A stretch of DNA of 64,000 nt from Staphylococcus felis (GCF_003012915.1 NZ_CP027770.1:2415424-2479423); one strand, 5' to 3'; counted from the first letter of the stretch, positions 8,808 to 17,818 are shown. The notes: a model not told the origin generated them from the sequence alone. Made by a program: numbers and translations.

Positions 8808-9368
8808 ATGGTAAATTTAAAAACATATTATGAGCAATCTAAACCATTATCTCAATATATTGACGATATGACATCCAATCAAGCAGGCATTAAAGAAATT
8901 GATCAACGGTTTGTCGCTCCTCAAAATGAACCTCAACTCGAAAAAATCAAACAAAAAAATTATAAATATGTACTTGTGATTAGTGAAGACTGGTGCGGGG
9001 ATGCCATGATGAACATTCCTGTTTTAAAGCATATTGCAGAACAATGTGATTTAGAGGTACGTGTATTTTACAGAGATGAGGATACAAATCTTATTGATCA
9101 ATATTTAACGAATGGCAAATCTCGTTCCATTCCTATTTTCGTATTTTTGAATGATCAATTTGAGCAAAAAGCGGTTTGGGGTCCTCGCGCAAAAGAAGTC
9201 CAGAATTTTGTAGACGATATTCGCTCTAAACATCTTCCTGATAAGAAGGATCCGCTATTTGATGATAAGCAGAAAGAAGTGCATCAAATGATTCGCAATC
9301 GTTATTTAACTGATTCACAATTTTGGCTTTATGTTTATCATTCTATCCTTAATCGCCTCACATCTTAG
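8808..9368 (+). CDS. Thioredoxin-like family protein
   Basis: 186 aa, cytosolic. The segment VLVISEDWCGDAMMNIPVL (about residues 57-75) is the active-site loop of the Thioredoxin_9-like family, with a single Cys (W-C-G-D) instead of C-x-x-C, so a one-cysteine chemistry or a redox-sensing role is likely. The later DTNLIDQYL and SRSIPIFVFLN segments carry the cis-Pro region of the thioredoxin fold. The start is the ATG seven bases behind AGGAGG; the ATG six bases earlier is too near the ribosome site. A TATAAT box lies at 8779-8784. Confidence 0.85.
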   Translation: MVNLKTYYEQSKPLSQYIDDMTSNQAGIKEIDQRFVAPQNEPQLEKIKQKNYKYVLVISEDWCGDAMMNIPVLKHIAEQCDLEVRVFYRDEDTNLIDQYLTNGKSRSIPIFVFLNDQFEQKAVWGPRAKEVQNFVDDIRSKHLPDKKDPLFDDKQKEVHQMIRNRYLTDSQFWLYVYHSILNRLTS

Positions 9369-9409
9369 CACTTCAATTTTACGTATTAAGCTAAACAACA
9401 GCTTCTATA

Positions 9410-9462
9410 TAAAATAGCTATAAAGTAATCTTTGCTGTTAGATTGCTTTATAGCTATGCTTT
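9410..9462. terminator. Bidirectional terminator between thioredoxin-like gene and gntP
   Basis: Arms ATAGCTATAAAGTAATC (9414-9430) and GATTGCTTTATAGCTAT (9441-9457) are nearly perfect complements, A-rich on the left and with a short T-rich tail on the right. Serves the plus-strand gene and probably the convergent gnt operon. Confidence 0.65.
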
Positions 9463-9527
9463 ACTGATGATTATTGATAAGCTATGTAGATGAATGTTTG
9501 TTTGATGCGATAACGTCTATTCATACT

Positions 9528-10889
9528 CTAAACGATTAAACTAAGAATATAAACAAAAATGAGTCCACTCACAGAAATAATCGTTTCAACCATAGACCAA
9601 GTTAAAAAGGTTTCTTTAACCGATAATCCAAAGTATTCTTTAAACATCCAAAATCCTGCGTCGTTAACGTGAGAGCAAAAAACACTTCCCGCTCCGATAG
9701 CTAATACTACAAGTGCCGTATTAACATCACTCGTTTGCAGTAACGGCAAAACTATACCTGTTGTCGAAATAGCTGCAACTGTTGCAGATCCCAAAGCTAA
9801 GCGTAATACCGCTGCGACAAGCCACGCAAGAAATAATGGCGATAATTCAGACCCGACGAAGAAATGTTCGACTGTTTTACCAACCCCACCATCGATAAGT
9901 ACTTGTTTAAAAGCACCGCCACCTCCGATTATGAGTAGCATCATGCCAATTGGCGTAATCGCTTTTGTCACACTTTCCATAATATCAGACATACTTCTAT
10001 TTAAATGTAACCCCATACTATAAATTGCAAATAGCACCGCAATGAGCATAGCAGTTCCAGCTGTACCTATAAAATAAACAATACGCTCAATAAAATCAGT
10101 CGCTTCTTTTTGATGCCCCGTAACCAACTGCCATATTGTTGCAACTAACATTAATATAACTGGTAATAAAGCTGTGAAGACACTTAATCTAAAACTTGGT
10201 AACTCTGACTTTTGAAACGTTTTTGTAGCACCTAAAGAAGAGATATTACCTTCTTTGTGAAATGCAGTCCCTGATAAATGGGGTGCGATTTTGACAAATA
10301 ATGGTCCTGCAATAATTGTGACAGGAATAGCTACAATAAAACCATATAACAACACTTGACCTATGTCAGCATTTAAAGATTGCGCGATAACAACAGGACC
10401 AGGGTGAGGTGGTAAAAAACCATGTGTTACAGATAATGCTGTTACCATAGGCAATCCAATTTTAAGCTGCGACATTTGCATTCGTTTAGCAATTGTAAAT
10501 ACTAGAGGAATCAACAAAACTAATCCCACTTCAAAGAATAATGCTATTCCGACAATAAATGACGCAATGACCATCGCCCATTGAACGTAGCGCCTACCAA
10601 ATCGATCAATGAGTGTGTCTGCAATTTGAGTTGCACCACCACCATCTGCTAAAAGTTTTCCTAACATTGCACCTAAACCAAAAATCAGTGCGATATGTCC
10701 TAATGTATTTCCCATGCCTGTTTCAATCGTGCCAATAATTTTATCTAATGGCATACCTAGTAAGATACCAGTACATATTGCAGTTAAAATCAATGAGATA
10801 AATGTATTCAATTTTAAATAAATGATCAATATTAATAAAAATACAATACCAATCACAACACTGAATAATGGCCATAACGCTTCAAACAT
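9528..10889 (-). CDS. gntP: Gluconate:H+ symporter, GntP family
   Basis: 453 aa integral membrane permease with about 12-14 hydrophobic spans. It matches the GntP/GntT family: GMGNTLGHIALIFGLGAMLGKLLADGGG near residue 60, the HGFLPPHPGPVVIAQSLNAD signature near residue 155, and the late ALGSATVAAISTTGI and CSHVNDAGFWMFKEYF segments. Imports gluconate for the kinase encoded 13 bases upstream. Last gene of the gntR-gntK-gntP operon, the standard staphylococcal order. Confidence 0.93.
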   Translation of the reverse strand: MFEALWPLFSVVIGIVFLLILIIYLKLNTFISLILTAICTGILLGMPLDKIIGTIETGMGNTLGHIALIFGLGAMLGKLLADGGGATQIADTLIDRFGRRYVQWAMVIASFIVGIALFFEVGLVLLIPLVFTIAKRMQMSQLKIGLPMVTALSVTHGFLPPHPGPVVIAQSLNADIGQVLLYGFIVAIPVTIIAGPLFVKIAPHLSGTAFHKEGNISSLGATKTFQKSELPSFRLSVFTALLPVILMLVATIWQLVTGHQKEATDFIERIVYFIGTAGTAMLIAVLFAIYSMGLHLNRSMSDIMESVTKAITPIGMMLLIIGGGGAFKQVLIDGGVGKTVEHFFVGSELSPLFLAWLVAAVLRLALGSATVAAISTTGIVLPLLQTSDVNTALVVLAIGAGSVFCSHVNDAGFWMFKEYFGLSVKETFLTWSMVETIISVSGLIFVYILSLIV

Positions 10890-10902
10890 ACGCTTCCCTC
10901 TT

Positions 10903-12444
10903 TTACTTTAAATTATTTTTTCGTTGAAACTGTGCAAGATTTCGATAAGTTTCAGATAATGATAATGAGATATCATTAAAAATAGGCATCAATTGTTGAT
11001 AAACTTCGTGATAAGCTAAGTTTGGACTGTGCACATGCGTTGATGTTATCCATTTTTCAACAATGTCATAATTTTCGATTTCACCCATTGCTTTTAAACC
11101 GATAATACATGCTCCTAAACAAGAGCTCTCATTATGAGTTGGAATATCAACATGGCAATTAAAGACATCAGAAACTATTTGACGCCAAACGGCACTCTTT
11201 GAAAATCCGCCAGTTGCGCTAATTTTGTAAGGCGTACCTCCTATGATTTCACTTAACGCCATAAATACACTATATAAATTAAACACAACCCCCTCTAAGA
11301 CTGCACGTATCATATGCTCTTTACGATGTGCTAATGTCAATCCAATAAATGAACCTCTCGCATCAGATGTCCATAATGGCGCACGCTCACCTGTTAGATA
11401 AGGATGAAACAGCAACCCTTTTGCCCCTGGTTCAACCCTTTCAGCTATTTTAGATATTAAATGATAACTATCAATCCCTAGACGCTTTGCAACTTCAACT
11501 TCATCAGCTAAAAGTTCATCTCTTAACCATCTTAAAACGACTGCCCCATTATTAACTGGACCACCAATGACATAGTGTGTTTCATCTAATACATAACAAA
11601 ATGTACGACCTTCAGGATCAATTAGAGGCTTATCAACTACCGTACGAATTGCACCAGATGTTCCAATGGTAAGCGCAACCTCACCTTTTCTAAATCGGTT
11701 CACACCTAAATTTGATAAAACGCCGTCACTCGCTCCCACTACAATTGGTACATTTTTCGACAGTCCTAGTGATTCTGCAACTTGCTGATCTTTAAATTCC
11801 AGTCGAGTTGTTGTGGGTACGAGTTGAGGTAACTGTGATTCATCCAGTTCTAATAGTCTTAATATATCTTGATCCCACTTTTTCGTTTTCAAATTCATGA
11901 GACCAGTCGCTGATGCTATTGACCAATCCATGACCCACTGTCCCGTTAACTGATATAAAATATAAGACTTAATATCTACAAATTGAGCTGCCTTTTGAAA
12001 TAACTCTGTTTCTTCTTCTTTGAGCCACATCATTTTACTTAATGGTGACATCGCATGAATAGGTGTACCAGTCTTTTGATAAATTGCGATGTTTTGATCA
12101 GTGTGTTTTAATTTTTCGACAACTGCTTGAGCACGATTATCCGCCCACGTGATGCTGTGGGTTAGTCGTTGATGATTATGATTCATGACGACGAGACTGT
12201 GCATTTGTGCACTGAAGGCAACAAACTTAATGTGTTTCGCTTCAAGATTTTGAGCTAAGACGACATTTCTAATGGTCGATTGAACCGCATGACAAATCTT
12301 ATCGGGGTCTTCTTCTGAAATGTCCACTGTTGGTGTAAGTAAAGGATATTCAATCAGTGACTGGTCTATCATATTCCCTTCCTCGTTATACAATACAGCT
12401 TTAGTGCTCGTTGTGCCGATATCAACACCAATCATATACTTCAT
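10903..12444 (-). CDS. gntK: Gluconate kinase (FGGY family)
   Basis: 513 aa. Phosphorylates gluconate to 6-phosphogluconate. MKYMIGVDIGTTSTKAVLY is the N-terminal phosphate-binding strand-loop of FGGY kinases; FSAQMHSLV, TWADNRA and the C-terminal ATGGFSKSAVWRQI, SSCLGACIIG motifs (adenosine region) are all present. The start was placed at the second of two adjacent ATGs behind GGAGAT; the frame stays open upstream into gntR, but that extension lacks a ribosome site. Together with gntP and gntR it makes a catabolic unit feeding the pentose phosphate pathway. Confidence 0.93.
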   Translation of the reverse strand: MKYMIGVDIGTTSTKAVLYNEEGNMIDQSLIEYPLLTPTVDISEEDPDKICHAVQSTIRNVVLAQNLEAKHIKFVAFSAQMHSLVVMNHNHQRLTHSITWADNRAQAVVEKLKHTDQNIAIYQKTGTPIHAMSPLSKMMWLKEEETELFQKAAQFVDIKSYILYQLTGQWVMDWSIASATGLMNLKTKKWDQDILRLLELDESQLPQLVPTTTRLEFKDQQVAESLGLSKNVPIVVGASDGVLSNLGVNRFRKGEVALTIGTSGAIRTVVDKPLIDPEGRTFCYVLDETHYVIGGPVNNGAVVLRWLRDELLADEVEVAKRLGIDSYHLISKIAERVEPGAKGLLFHPYLTGERAPLWTSDARGSFIGLTLAHRKEHMIRAVLEGVVFNLYSVFMALSEIIGGTPYKISATGGFSKSAVWRQIVSDVFNCHVDIPTHNESSCLGACIIGLKAMGEIENYDIVEKWITSTHVHSPNLAYHEVYQQLMPIFNDISLSLSETYRNLAQFQRKNNLK

Positions 12445-12464
12445 CATTTTATCTCCTTTCAAAA

Positions 12465-13139
12465 TTATGACCAAAATGCACCAATATTGTTGTTGATGTC
12501 ATTAAAGTTAGCTTTAAATGCTTCATACATTTGATGTCTATCTTTAGCTTTTATAGCTTCAATAAATTGTTGATGATTATCAAGAATCCGTTCAAAATCG
12601 GATCGGTTTGTCTCCATTCGTTCTTTCATACTAATATAAATTAAGCAAAGCATTATCGGTTTCATCTGTTGCCAAATATGCATAAGATAACTATGTTCAC
12701 ATGCTTCAACCATCACCTCATGAAATCTGAGGTCTTCTGTCGCAAAACGTGTTGCATCTTCAAATTGAACACTTACACGCATTATTTCTAAAGATTGAAG
12801 CATATTTTTTATAATCATATCAATATCATTTCGCTCAACTATTTTTGTAAAAGCAAATGCTTCAATCATTAATCGGATATCTGATAACTCTTGCCTTTTT
12901 TCTTCATTGAAAGGGATAATCTCTGCTCCCATTCTTTCTAATCGTATTAAACGTTCTTGGCTTAAAATTTTAAAAGCATCTCTCACAGGAGAACGACTCA
13001 CTTTGAATCGATCTGCAATTTGATTTTCAGTAATCAGTCGATGCTGATCCATTTCGCCATTAATGATATTAAGTCGTAGTACAGCAGCAATACGCTCTCC
13101 TTTTGACAAATGAACTTGCCATTCCTTTGGATAATCCAT
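12465..13139 (-). CDS. gntR: Gluconate operon repressor, GntR/FadR (FCD) family
   Basis: 224 aa. The N-terminal winged helix (RLITENQIADRFKVSRSPVRDAFKILSQERLI, residues about 34-65) has the GntR-family helix-turn-helix; the C-terminal all-helical FCD domain (residues 85-220) would bind gluconate, with D-x-R near residue 90 and the H of ATEDLRFHEVMVEACEHSYL as likely metal/ligand residues. The start ATG is behind GAGGTGAAT. It is first in the operon, so it represses its own transcription along with gntK and gntP. Confidence 0.92.
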   Translation of the reverse strand: MDYPKEWQVHLSKGERIAAVLRLNIINGEMDQHRLITENQIADRFKVSRSPVRDAFKILSQERLIRLERMGAEIIPFNEEKRQELSDIRLMIEAFAFTKIVERNDIDMIIKNMLQSLEIMRVSVQFEDATRFATEDLRFHEVMVEACEHSYLMHIWQQMKPIMLCLIYISMKERMETNRSDFERILDNHQQFIEAIKAKDRHQMYEAFKANFNDINNNIGAFWS

Positions 13140-13151
13140 GTATTCACCTCA

Positions 13152-13202
13152 ACTTGTATACAAGTATTCTAAAATAAATACTCGCTTTTGTAAACGTTTT
13201 CT
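13152..13202 (-). promoter_or_regulatory. gnt promoter with GntR operator and cre site
   Basis: Read on the minus strand: -35 TTTACA (13189-13194), exactly 17 bases, -10 TAGAAT (13166-13171). The palindrome ACTTGTATACAAGT (13152-13165) just downstream matches the known GntR operator core of Bacillus subtilis and covers the transcription start. AGAAAACGTTTACA (13189-13202) fits the CcpA cre consensus except at its first base and overlaps the -35 box. So gluconate induction and catabolite repression can both be read from the sequence. Confidence 0.8.
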
Positions 13203-13233
13203 TTTTAATTTCACTTGTATCCTCTTTAAAAAT

Positions 13234-13327
13234 ATAAAAAACCGAAGCACTCTTGTTCTGCCCTCTTAAAAGTTGAAATTATTTCTCAACAATTAGAGAC
13301 ACGTCACAATTTAATGCTTCGGTTTCA
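13234..13327 (-). terminator. Terminator of the pmt-like operon
   Basis: Outer arms AAAACCGAAGCA and TGCTTCGGTTT enclose a second small stem (GTTGA-AATTATTTC-TCAAC). On the minus strand the outer stem is followed by TTTTTATATTTTTA. It follows the last gene of the operon by five bases. Confidence 0.65.
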
Positions 13328-13331
13328 TATA

Positions 13332-14060
13332 TTAAATATCTTTCTTAGTGATTGAAAAGAGGTTTACAATAGTTAAAACAACAATCGATGCAATATTAAT
13401 AAACCATTGCCAATTTGTAAATGTTAATCCACCTTCTAATGTTTTATCACTTAAATAACTAATTGGTATATATTTCAATGATTTTTGAATGTTATCACCA
13501 ATTTCTGGAATAAGCGGTATAAAAGGTTTCACAACAGGCAAAATTAAAAGTAACAATATACCTAAAGTGAAAACTAATGATGGCTTTTGAACGAATAAAT
13601 TAATCAAAAATAATAATAAACCATACACTAGAAACAAAATTAAATAGAATACTATGAGCTCACCTATATTCTCTACATCTAAGTCTGTCCCACTTGTTGT
13701 CCACTGAATGACATACGTAACAGCTAAAACAATAAACGCTGTTAAAAGTGCGATACAAATAATCGAAAGAAACTTTGTAATAAAATATCCTATGCGACTC
13801 CGTATGTTGTTCAAATACAATTGAATCGTCCCTTGCCCACTATCACGAGTGATGGTTTTAATGACAAAAAGTAAACCAATTAATGAAAAAAACCATTTTG
13901 CCACATTAAACATCGTATAGACATCTACATCTCTATGATTAGCGACCATAATCCCTACAGTAACACCAATAGGTAAAATACCTAATATCACTGCAATATA
14001 AGTTAAAGGACTTCTAAAAATGCTTATCATGTCATATTTTAATAATTGTAGGCTATTCAT
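13332..14060 (-). CDS. pmtD: ABC transporter membrane subunit, PmtD-like
   Basis: 242 aa, six hydrophobic spans (first about residues 20-40), ABC-2 type permease fold. Its start overlaps the stop codon of the ATPase gene upstream (TAATG), so the pair is translationally coupled and forms one half of a four-part exporter. In S. aureus the pmtABCD transporter exports phenol-soluble modulins and is essential when they are made; the name is transferred on gene order, sizes and proximity to agr, not on direct substrate evidence. Confidence 0.75.
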   Translation of the reverse strand: MNSLQLLKYDMISIFRSPLTYIAVILGILPIGVTVGIMVANHRDVDVYTMFNVAKWFFSLIGLLFVIKTITRDSGQGTIQLYLNNIRSRIGYFITKFLSIICIALLTAFIVLAVTYVIQWTTSGTDLDVENIGELIVFYLILFLVYGLLLFLINLFVQKPSLVFTLGILLLLILPVVKPFIPLIPEIGDNIQKSLKYIPISYLSDKTLEGGLTFTNWQWFINIASIVVLTIVNLFSITKKDI

Positions 14061-14932
14061 TATGCTTCACCTCTTTGGTTAATATTGAAATACGTATCTC
14101 GCAATGATGCTTTCCTTGTCTCAATATACTGAGGATAAATTTGAATATCAGATAATCCCTTTAACACGGATTGATAATTTTGTTGTGCACTTATGATAAT
14201 TTCGCCAACTTCTTTTTGAGATTGAATGACTTTAAATTGATCAGTGAGATAGTCTAGGGCAACTTTATAATCGGAAGCGTCGACAGTAATGATGGTTTGA
14301 TCAGATACTTGACCTTCCCCCATATTTACATCTTGAACAAAGTGGCCATCTCTTAAAAAGACCGCTCTATCACAGATAAGCTCAATATCTTCTAATTTAT
14401 GACTGGAGATTAGTATTTTCATATCTAACTCTTTCACAAGGTTTTCAATGGTTTTCAAAACATCTATCGAACCATCTGGATCCATACCATTTGTTGGCTC
14501 ATCAAGTATTAAGTATTTAGGTTTATTCATTAATGAAACAGCAATTGCCAGTTTCTGTTTCATCCCCATCGAATACTTTTTAACTTTTTTCTTAATATAC
14601 GTCTCCATACCAAACGCTCGGATAATATTATCGGTATACTCTTTATCAAAGCCTTTTCCTAATACTTGAGCAAATAGTTTTAAGTTATACAGTCCTGATT
14701 TATTATCGTATAATTTGGGATGTTCAATTAAGTAACCAATATGGTCTTCTTTAGCCACTTGAACATCACCTGAATAATTAATAATGTTGCCATTCATCAT
14801 TTTCATTAAAGTTGTCTTACCAACACCATTTTTACCAATTAAGCCGACAATTTTGCTATCGTTAAATGAAAAATCGATATTATCTATTACAGTATTCTGT
14901 CCATATCGTTTCGTAATATGCTTTAATTCCAC
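14060..14932 (-). CDS. pmtC: ABC transporter ATPase, PmtC-like
   Basis: 290 aa. Walker A GLIGKNGVGKTTLMK (about residue 30), ABC signature YSMGMKQKLAIA, Walker B YLILDEPTNGMDP and the switch His in ILISSHKLEDIE are all present, followed by a C-terminal extension of about 80 residues typical of exporter ATPases of the bacteriocin-immunity/lantibiotic class. GTG start, ten bases behind AGGAGG. It pairs with the permease gene immediately downstream. Confidence 0.8.
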   Translation of the reverse strand: MELKHITKRYGQNTVIDNIDFSFNDSKIVGLIGKNGVGKTTLMKMMNGNIINYSGDVQVAKEDHIGYLIEHPKLYDNKSGLYNLKLFAQVLGKGFDKEYTDNIIRAFGMETYIKKKVKKYSMGMKQKLAIAVSLMNKPKYLILDEPTNGMDPDGSIDVLKTIENLVKELDMKILISSHKLEDIELICDRAVFLRDGHFVQDVNMGEGQVSDQTIITVDASDYKVALDYLTDQFKVIQSQKEVGEIIISAQQNYQSVLKGLSDIQIYPQYIETRKASLRDTYFNINQRGEA

Positions 14933-14945
14933 TTTAAAAGACCTC

Positions 14946-15593
14946 CTATCGTTTGATAATGCTAAAAATCTGATATAAATACGAAATTAAAGCTAGTATG
15001 ATTGCTAATATAAAATACCAAATGCCCACGTCTAATGGTGCAAAATACAATGGGTTATCAAATTTGACCATACCAATCGTAACCAAAATAATACAAATGA
15101 CAAATGGTATTAGAAATAGCATCAGAAAAATGTAACCTATAATCGGTATCTTATCATTCATTTTTTCACTACAACTTGGAAATCCCACTATAAATGTTAA
15201 TAAATTAGCACTAATGAATAACCACATCGTACTAAAGGTGATGCCATTAAAATCGATCATACTCTCCCTTATTCCATATGACCAAATCAGCAGCGCACCA
15301 AAGGCTGTTAACATCATTACGGTTACATAATGCGCATTAAGCAGTTGCATTTTGGACACCGGCAAACTGTGATGAAATAAATATGCCTGATTGTGTCCCA
15401 ATCTGCGAAATAACCGATACGCATGTGCACTATCAATGACAGCAATAACATTAATAAATAAATAAACAAATGAGAGCCCTATCACATCATCTTGATTGGC
15501 TAAATAATGGAATGGCCACAGTAATAATATCATAAAATAAAGTATTAAAGTCCATCTTCTAAAATACAGATTCCGCTTTATTAATTGTAACAT
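14946..15593 (-). CDS. pmtB: ABC transporter membrane subunit, PmtB-like
   Basis: 215 aa, six hydrophobic spans. Starts MLQLIKRNLYFRRWT and carries the HSLPVSKMQLL motif (about residues 77-87) seen in ABC-2 permeases of YtrC/YtrD type, where a cytoplasmic LPVS loop contacts the ATPase. ATG behind GAGGGG. The gene directly upstream encodes a second protein of the same build, so either of the two could be the true PmtB equivalent. Confidence 0.65.
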   Translation of the reverse strand: MLQLIKRNLYFRRWTLILYFMILLLWPFHYLANQDDVIGLSFVYLFINVIAVIDSAHAYRLFRRLGHNQAYLFHHSLPVSKMQLLNAHYVTVMMLTAFGALLIWSYGIRESMIDFNGITFSTMWLFISANLLTFIVGFPSCSEKMNDKIPIIGYIFLMLFLIPFVICIILVTIGMVKFDNPLYFAPLDVGIWYFILAIILALISYLYQIFSIIKR

Positions 15594-15625
15594 GTTCTAT
15601 GCCCCTCTTTTAGTTCATCGTTTAT

Positions 15626-16240
15626 TTAAATTTTAAGATGATTATTTTGAATTCTTTTTTGACTCATGCATATCTTAGTTAAGTAACTGATCAAGACAAT
15701 AAAAAACATCATGTAGATCTTTAACGGAAACTGATTTTCATTCGTACGTTCAAAGAATGGGAAAAATATATAGTTAATATATAAAATGAATATGAAGAAA
15801 AATTTCATATACATCCAAGTAACATTCGATTTTTCTTCAAACAAAACACGAATACAAACGACACAATTCAATAACGTATAACTGATTAAAATGACTATAA
15901 TTGTTAAACGGTTCTCAAATTGAAAGAACAAATTGACTATCGTAAATAGAACAATTTGTATGATACATATCTTTAAAACATACATATGTAATGATTGATA
16001 TAACAATTTGGTTGAAACAGGCAAACTTCTCATATAGATATACATTTTATTTCTATTGAATCCCTCTTGAATATATATAGGCGAAAACCCCAGGAGAAGA
16101 ATCAAAAGCACAAATAAATCGTCTATATTATTAAAGAGCATTGGACGTATCCATAAATAAATAAGTAATACGATACCCATAAACCCAATCATGATATACA
16201 TTAAGTCAAAAATGTGGTTACGCTTTAAGAGTTGTTTCAC
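15626..16240 (-). CDS. Additional ABC-2 type membrane subunit in the pmt-like locus
   Basis: 204 aa, six hydrophobic spans, opening KQLLKRNHIFDLMY and containing YMRSLPVSTKLLYQSL (about residues 69-84). The matching start pattern and LPVS loop make it a paralogue of the next gene. Start GTG, with GGAAGGT eight bases before it; it overlaps the end of the upstream ATPase gene by 23 bases in another frame. The S. aureus pmt locus as I know it (regulator, A, B, C, D) has no such fifth transporter gene. It may be a second half-subunit of the PmtA partner, or a divergent PmtB. Confidence 0.65.
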   Translation of the reverse strand: MKQLLKRNHIFDLMYIMIGFMGIVLLIYLWIRPMLFNNIDDLFVLLILLLGFSPIYIQEGFNRNKMYIYMRSLPVSTKLLYQSLHMYVLKICIIQIVLFTIVNLFFQFENRLTIIVILISYTLLNCVVCIRVLFEEKSNVTWMYMKFFFIFILYINYIFFPFFERTNENQFPLKIYMMFFIVLISYLTKICMSQKRIQNNHLKI

Positions 16241-17108
16241 TTTGAGTTACCTTCCCTTTTTCATACGCTACCATGATGTCTTCAATTGTCATTTTGGAAA
16301 TAGTTATCTGGTTTCCAAATAATTCACTAAAGACACTAGCATGTTTTGTAACACCAGAAAAAGTGTCACCAGAAACTTTTTTGTAAAGGAGCAGACCTTC
16401 TAATTCTGAATCAAGATCTTTTACATCTCCTCTAACAAGTCGATGCGTATCGAGCAACGCTTCTTTAGATTCTTGAAATACAATTTTGCCACCTTTTAAG
16501 TGAATGATATAATCAGCAATTTGCTCTAAATCAGAAATAATATGTGTTGAAAATAGCACTGATTTATTTTCATCTATTAATAACTCTTGTATAATCTCTA
16601 ACACTTCATGTCTCACTACAGGGTCTAATCCTGCTGTTGGCTCATCAAAAATAAATAATTCTGCATGATGACTAAATGCGATGGCTAATGATAATTTCAT
16701 TTTCATCCCCGTTGAAAGGTTTTGAATTTTGTCCTTATAATTTAACTTAAACCGTTCTAGAAAACTTAAAAATAATTGATGATCCCAACGACTGTAAAAT
16801 GGCGAGATTAACTTTTCGACCTTCTTGATAGTCCATTTTTCATTTAGATACAATTCGGAATATACAAATCCAATTTTGTCTTTAATAGCTATACCGTCAT
16901 CCTTCATAGAACCATCTAAAATTTGGATATCTCCTGACGTTGGCTGAATTAAATCCATAATAAGACGAATCAATGTTGTTTTACCTGCTCCATTTGCACC
17001 TATAAATCCTGTCACATATCCTTTCGGCACATTAAAATTGATACGGTCTAACTCGAATGACTTCTGTTTATAACGAATATCTTTAACTTCAATTGCGAAT
17101 TCTCCCAT
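16218..17108 (-). CDS. pmtA: ABC transporter ATPase, PmtA-like
   Basis: 296 aa. Walker A GFIGANGAGKTTLIR, signature LSTGMKMKLSLA, Walker B LFIFDEPTAGLDP and the H-loop VLFSTHIISDLEQ are intact; about 90 extra C-terminal residues follow the ATPase core. The start ATG overlaps the regulator's stop codon (TAATG), the usual YtrA-type operon arrangement. Probably energises one of the two neighbouring membrane proteins. Confidence 0.8.
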   Translation of the reverse strand: MGEFAIEVKDIRYKQKSFELDRINFNVPKGYVTGFIGANGAGKTTLIRLIMDLIQPTSGDIQILDGSMKDDGIAIKDKIGFVYSELYLNEKWTIKKVEKLISPFYSRWDHQLFLSFLERFKLNYKDKIQNLSTGMKMKLSLAIAFSHHAELFIFDEPTAGLDPVVRHEVLEIIQELLIDENKSVLFSTHIISDLEQIADYIIHLKGGKIVFQESKEALLDTHRLVRGDVKDLDSELEGLLLYKKVSGDTFSGVTKHASVFSELFGNQITISKMTIEDIMVAYEKGKVTQSETTLKA

Positions 17109-17485
17109 TACAACTCCTCCTCATAAATCATCGCTACGATTTCTTGTAATTCAGCTAGTGGCATTCCGATTGTTTTAGCTTCTTTTGCCAGGCTTTGAGC
17201 AAGTGACTCAATCACGATAAACTGCTTCTCTTTTAATATGGATGTATCTTGTGCTTTAACAAAGGTCCCTTTACCTCTTATAGATATCAGATAGCCATCT
17301 TTTTCTAAGTCTTCATATGCACGTTTGGTCGTGATCACACTAACACCTAAATTTTTAGCAAGCTCACGCATTGACGGTAAATGTGCCCCAGCTAGTAAAG
17401 CACCTGTCAGAATTTGTTCTTTAATCTGTTGTTTAATTTGTTCATAAATTGGAGACTCACTGTTGCCTTTTAATAATATTTTCAC
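17108..17485 (-). CDS. pmtR: GntR-family (YtrA type) regulator, PmtR-like
   Basis: 125 aa. SPIYEQIKQQIKEQILTGAL and LPSMRELAKNLGVSVITTKRAYEDLEKDGYL make a GntR winged helix; the short (about 50-residue) helical tail is that of the YtrA subfamily, whose members repress the ABC operon they head. The first ATG of the frame abuts GGGAGG, leaving no spacing, so the GTG two codons later, six bases from the ribosome site, is the better start. The likely operator overlaps its promoter. Confidence 0.8.
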   Translation of the reverse strand: MKILLKGNSESPIYEQIKQQIKEQILTGALLAGAHLPSMRELAKNLGVSVITTKRAYEDLEKDGYLISIRGKGTFVKAQDTSILKEKQFIVIESLAQSLAKEAKTIGMPLAELQEIVAMIYEEEL

Positions 17486-17505
17486 GGTCATCCTCCCTTA
17501 CTAAC

Positions 17506-17545
17506 TGTATATACCAAATATATACAATATATACTTATTTGTAAA
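17506..17545 (-). promoter_or_regulatory. Promoter and probable operator of the pmt-like operon
   Basis: On the minus strand, -35 TTTACA (17540-17545), 17 bases, -10 TATATT (17517-17522). An inverted repeat with half-sites TGTATATA and TATATACA (17506-17526) covers the -10 box, a fitting place for autorepression by the YtrA-type regulator. A second, looser TGTATATA-CAC-TATATATA element lies at about 17647-17666. The rest of the gap to 17675 shows nothing else. Confidence 0.55.
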
Positions 17546-17675
17546 CCCCTCAAAGTAAAATCTTTTGATAATCTTTTAAAAACCCACCTATATTCTATAT
17601 CCATTCGACTCAGTTTCAATTAGTCTTTCTTGTGAACAGATGGAATTGTATATACACTATATATATATTTTGCGT

Positions 17676-17770
17676 AAAAAAAGAGCCACTTATCTGACAA
17701 AACAGGCATTCAGAAATGAGTTTGATCATAGGACTCTCATCTCTCAATTTCATGTCATAAGTGAACATCT
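17676..17770 (-). terminator. Terminator after the small membrane-protein gene
   Basis: Arms around GTCATAAGTG (about 17753-17762) and CACTTATCTGAC (about 17687-17698), then on the minus strand GGCTCTTTTTTTACG. Ends transcription of the 57-aa gene before the pmt-like promoter. Confidence 0.5.
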
Positions 17771-17818
17771 TTCTTTATAATACTTTATTTAAATTCGTGA
17801 TAATTAACTATTTTTCAG

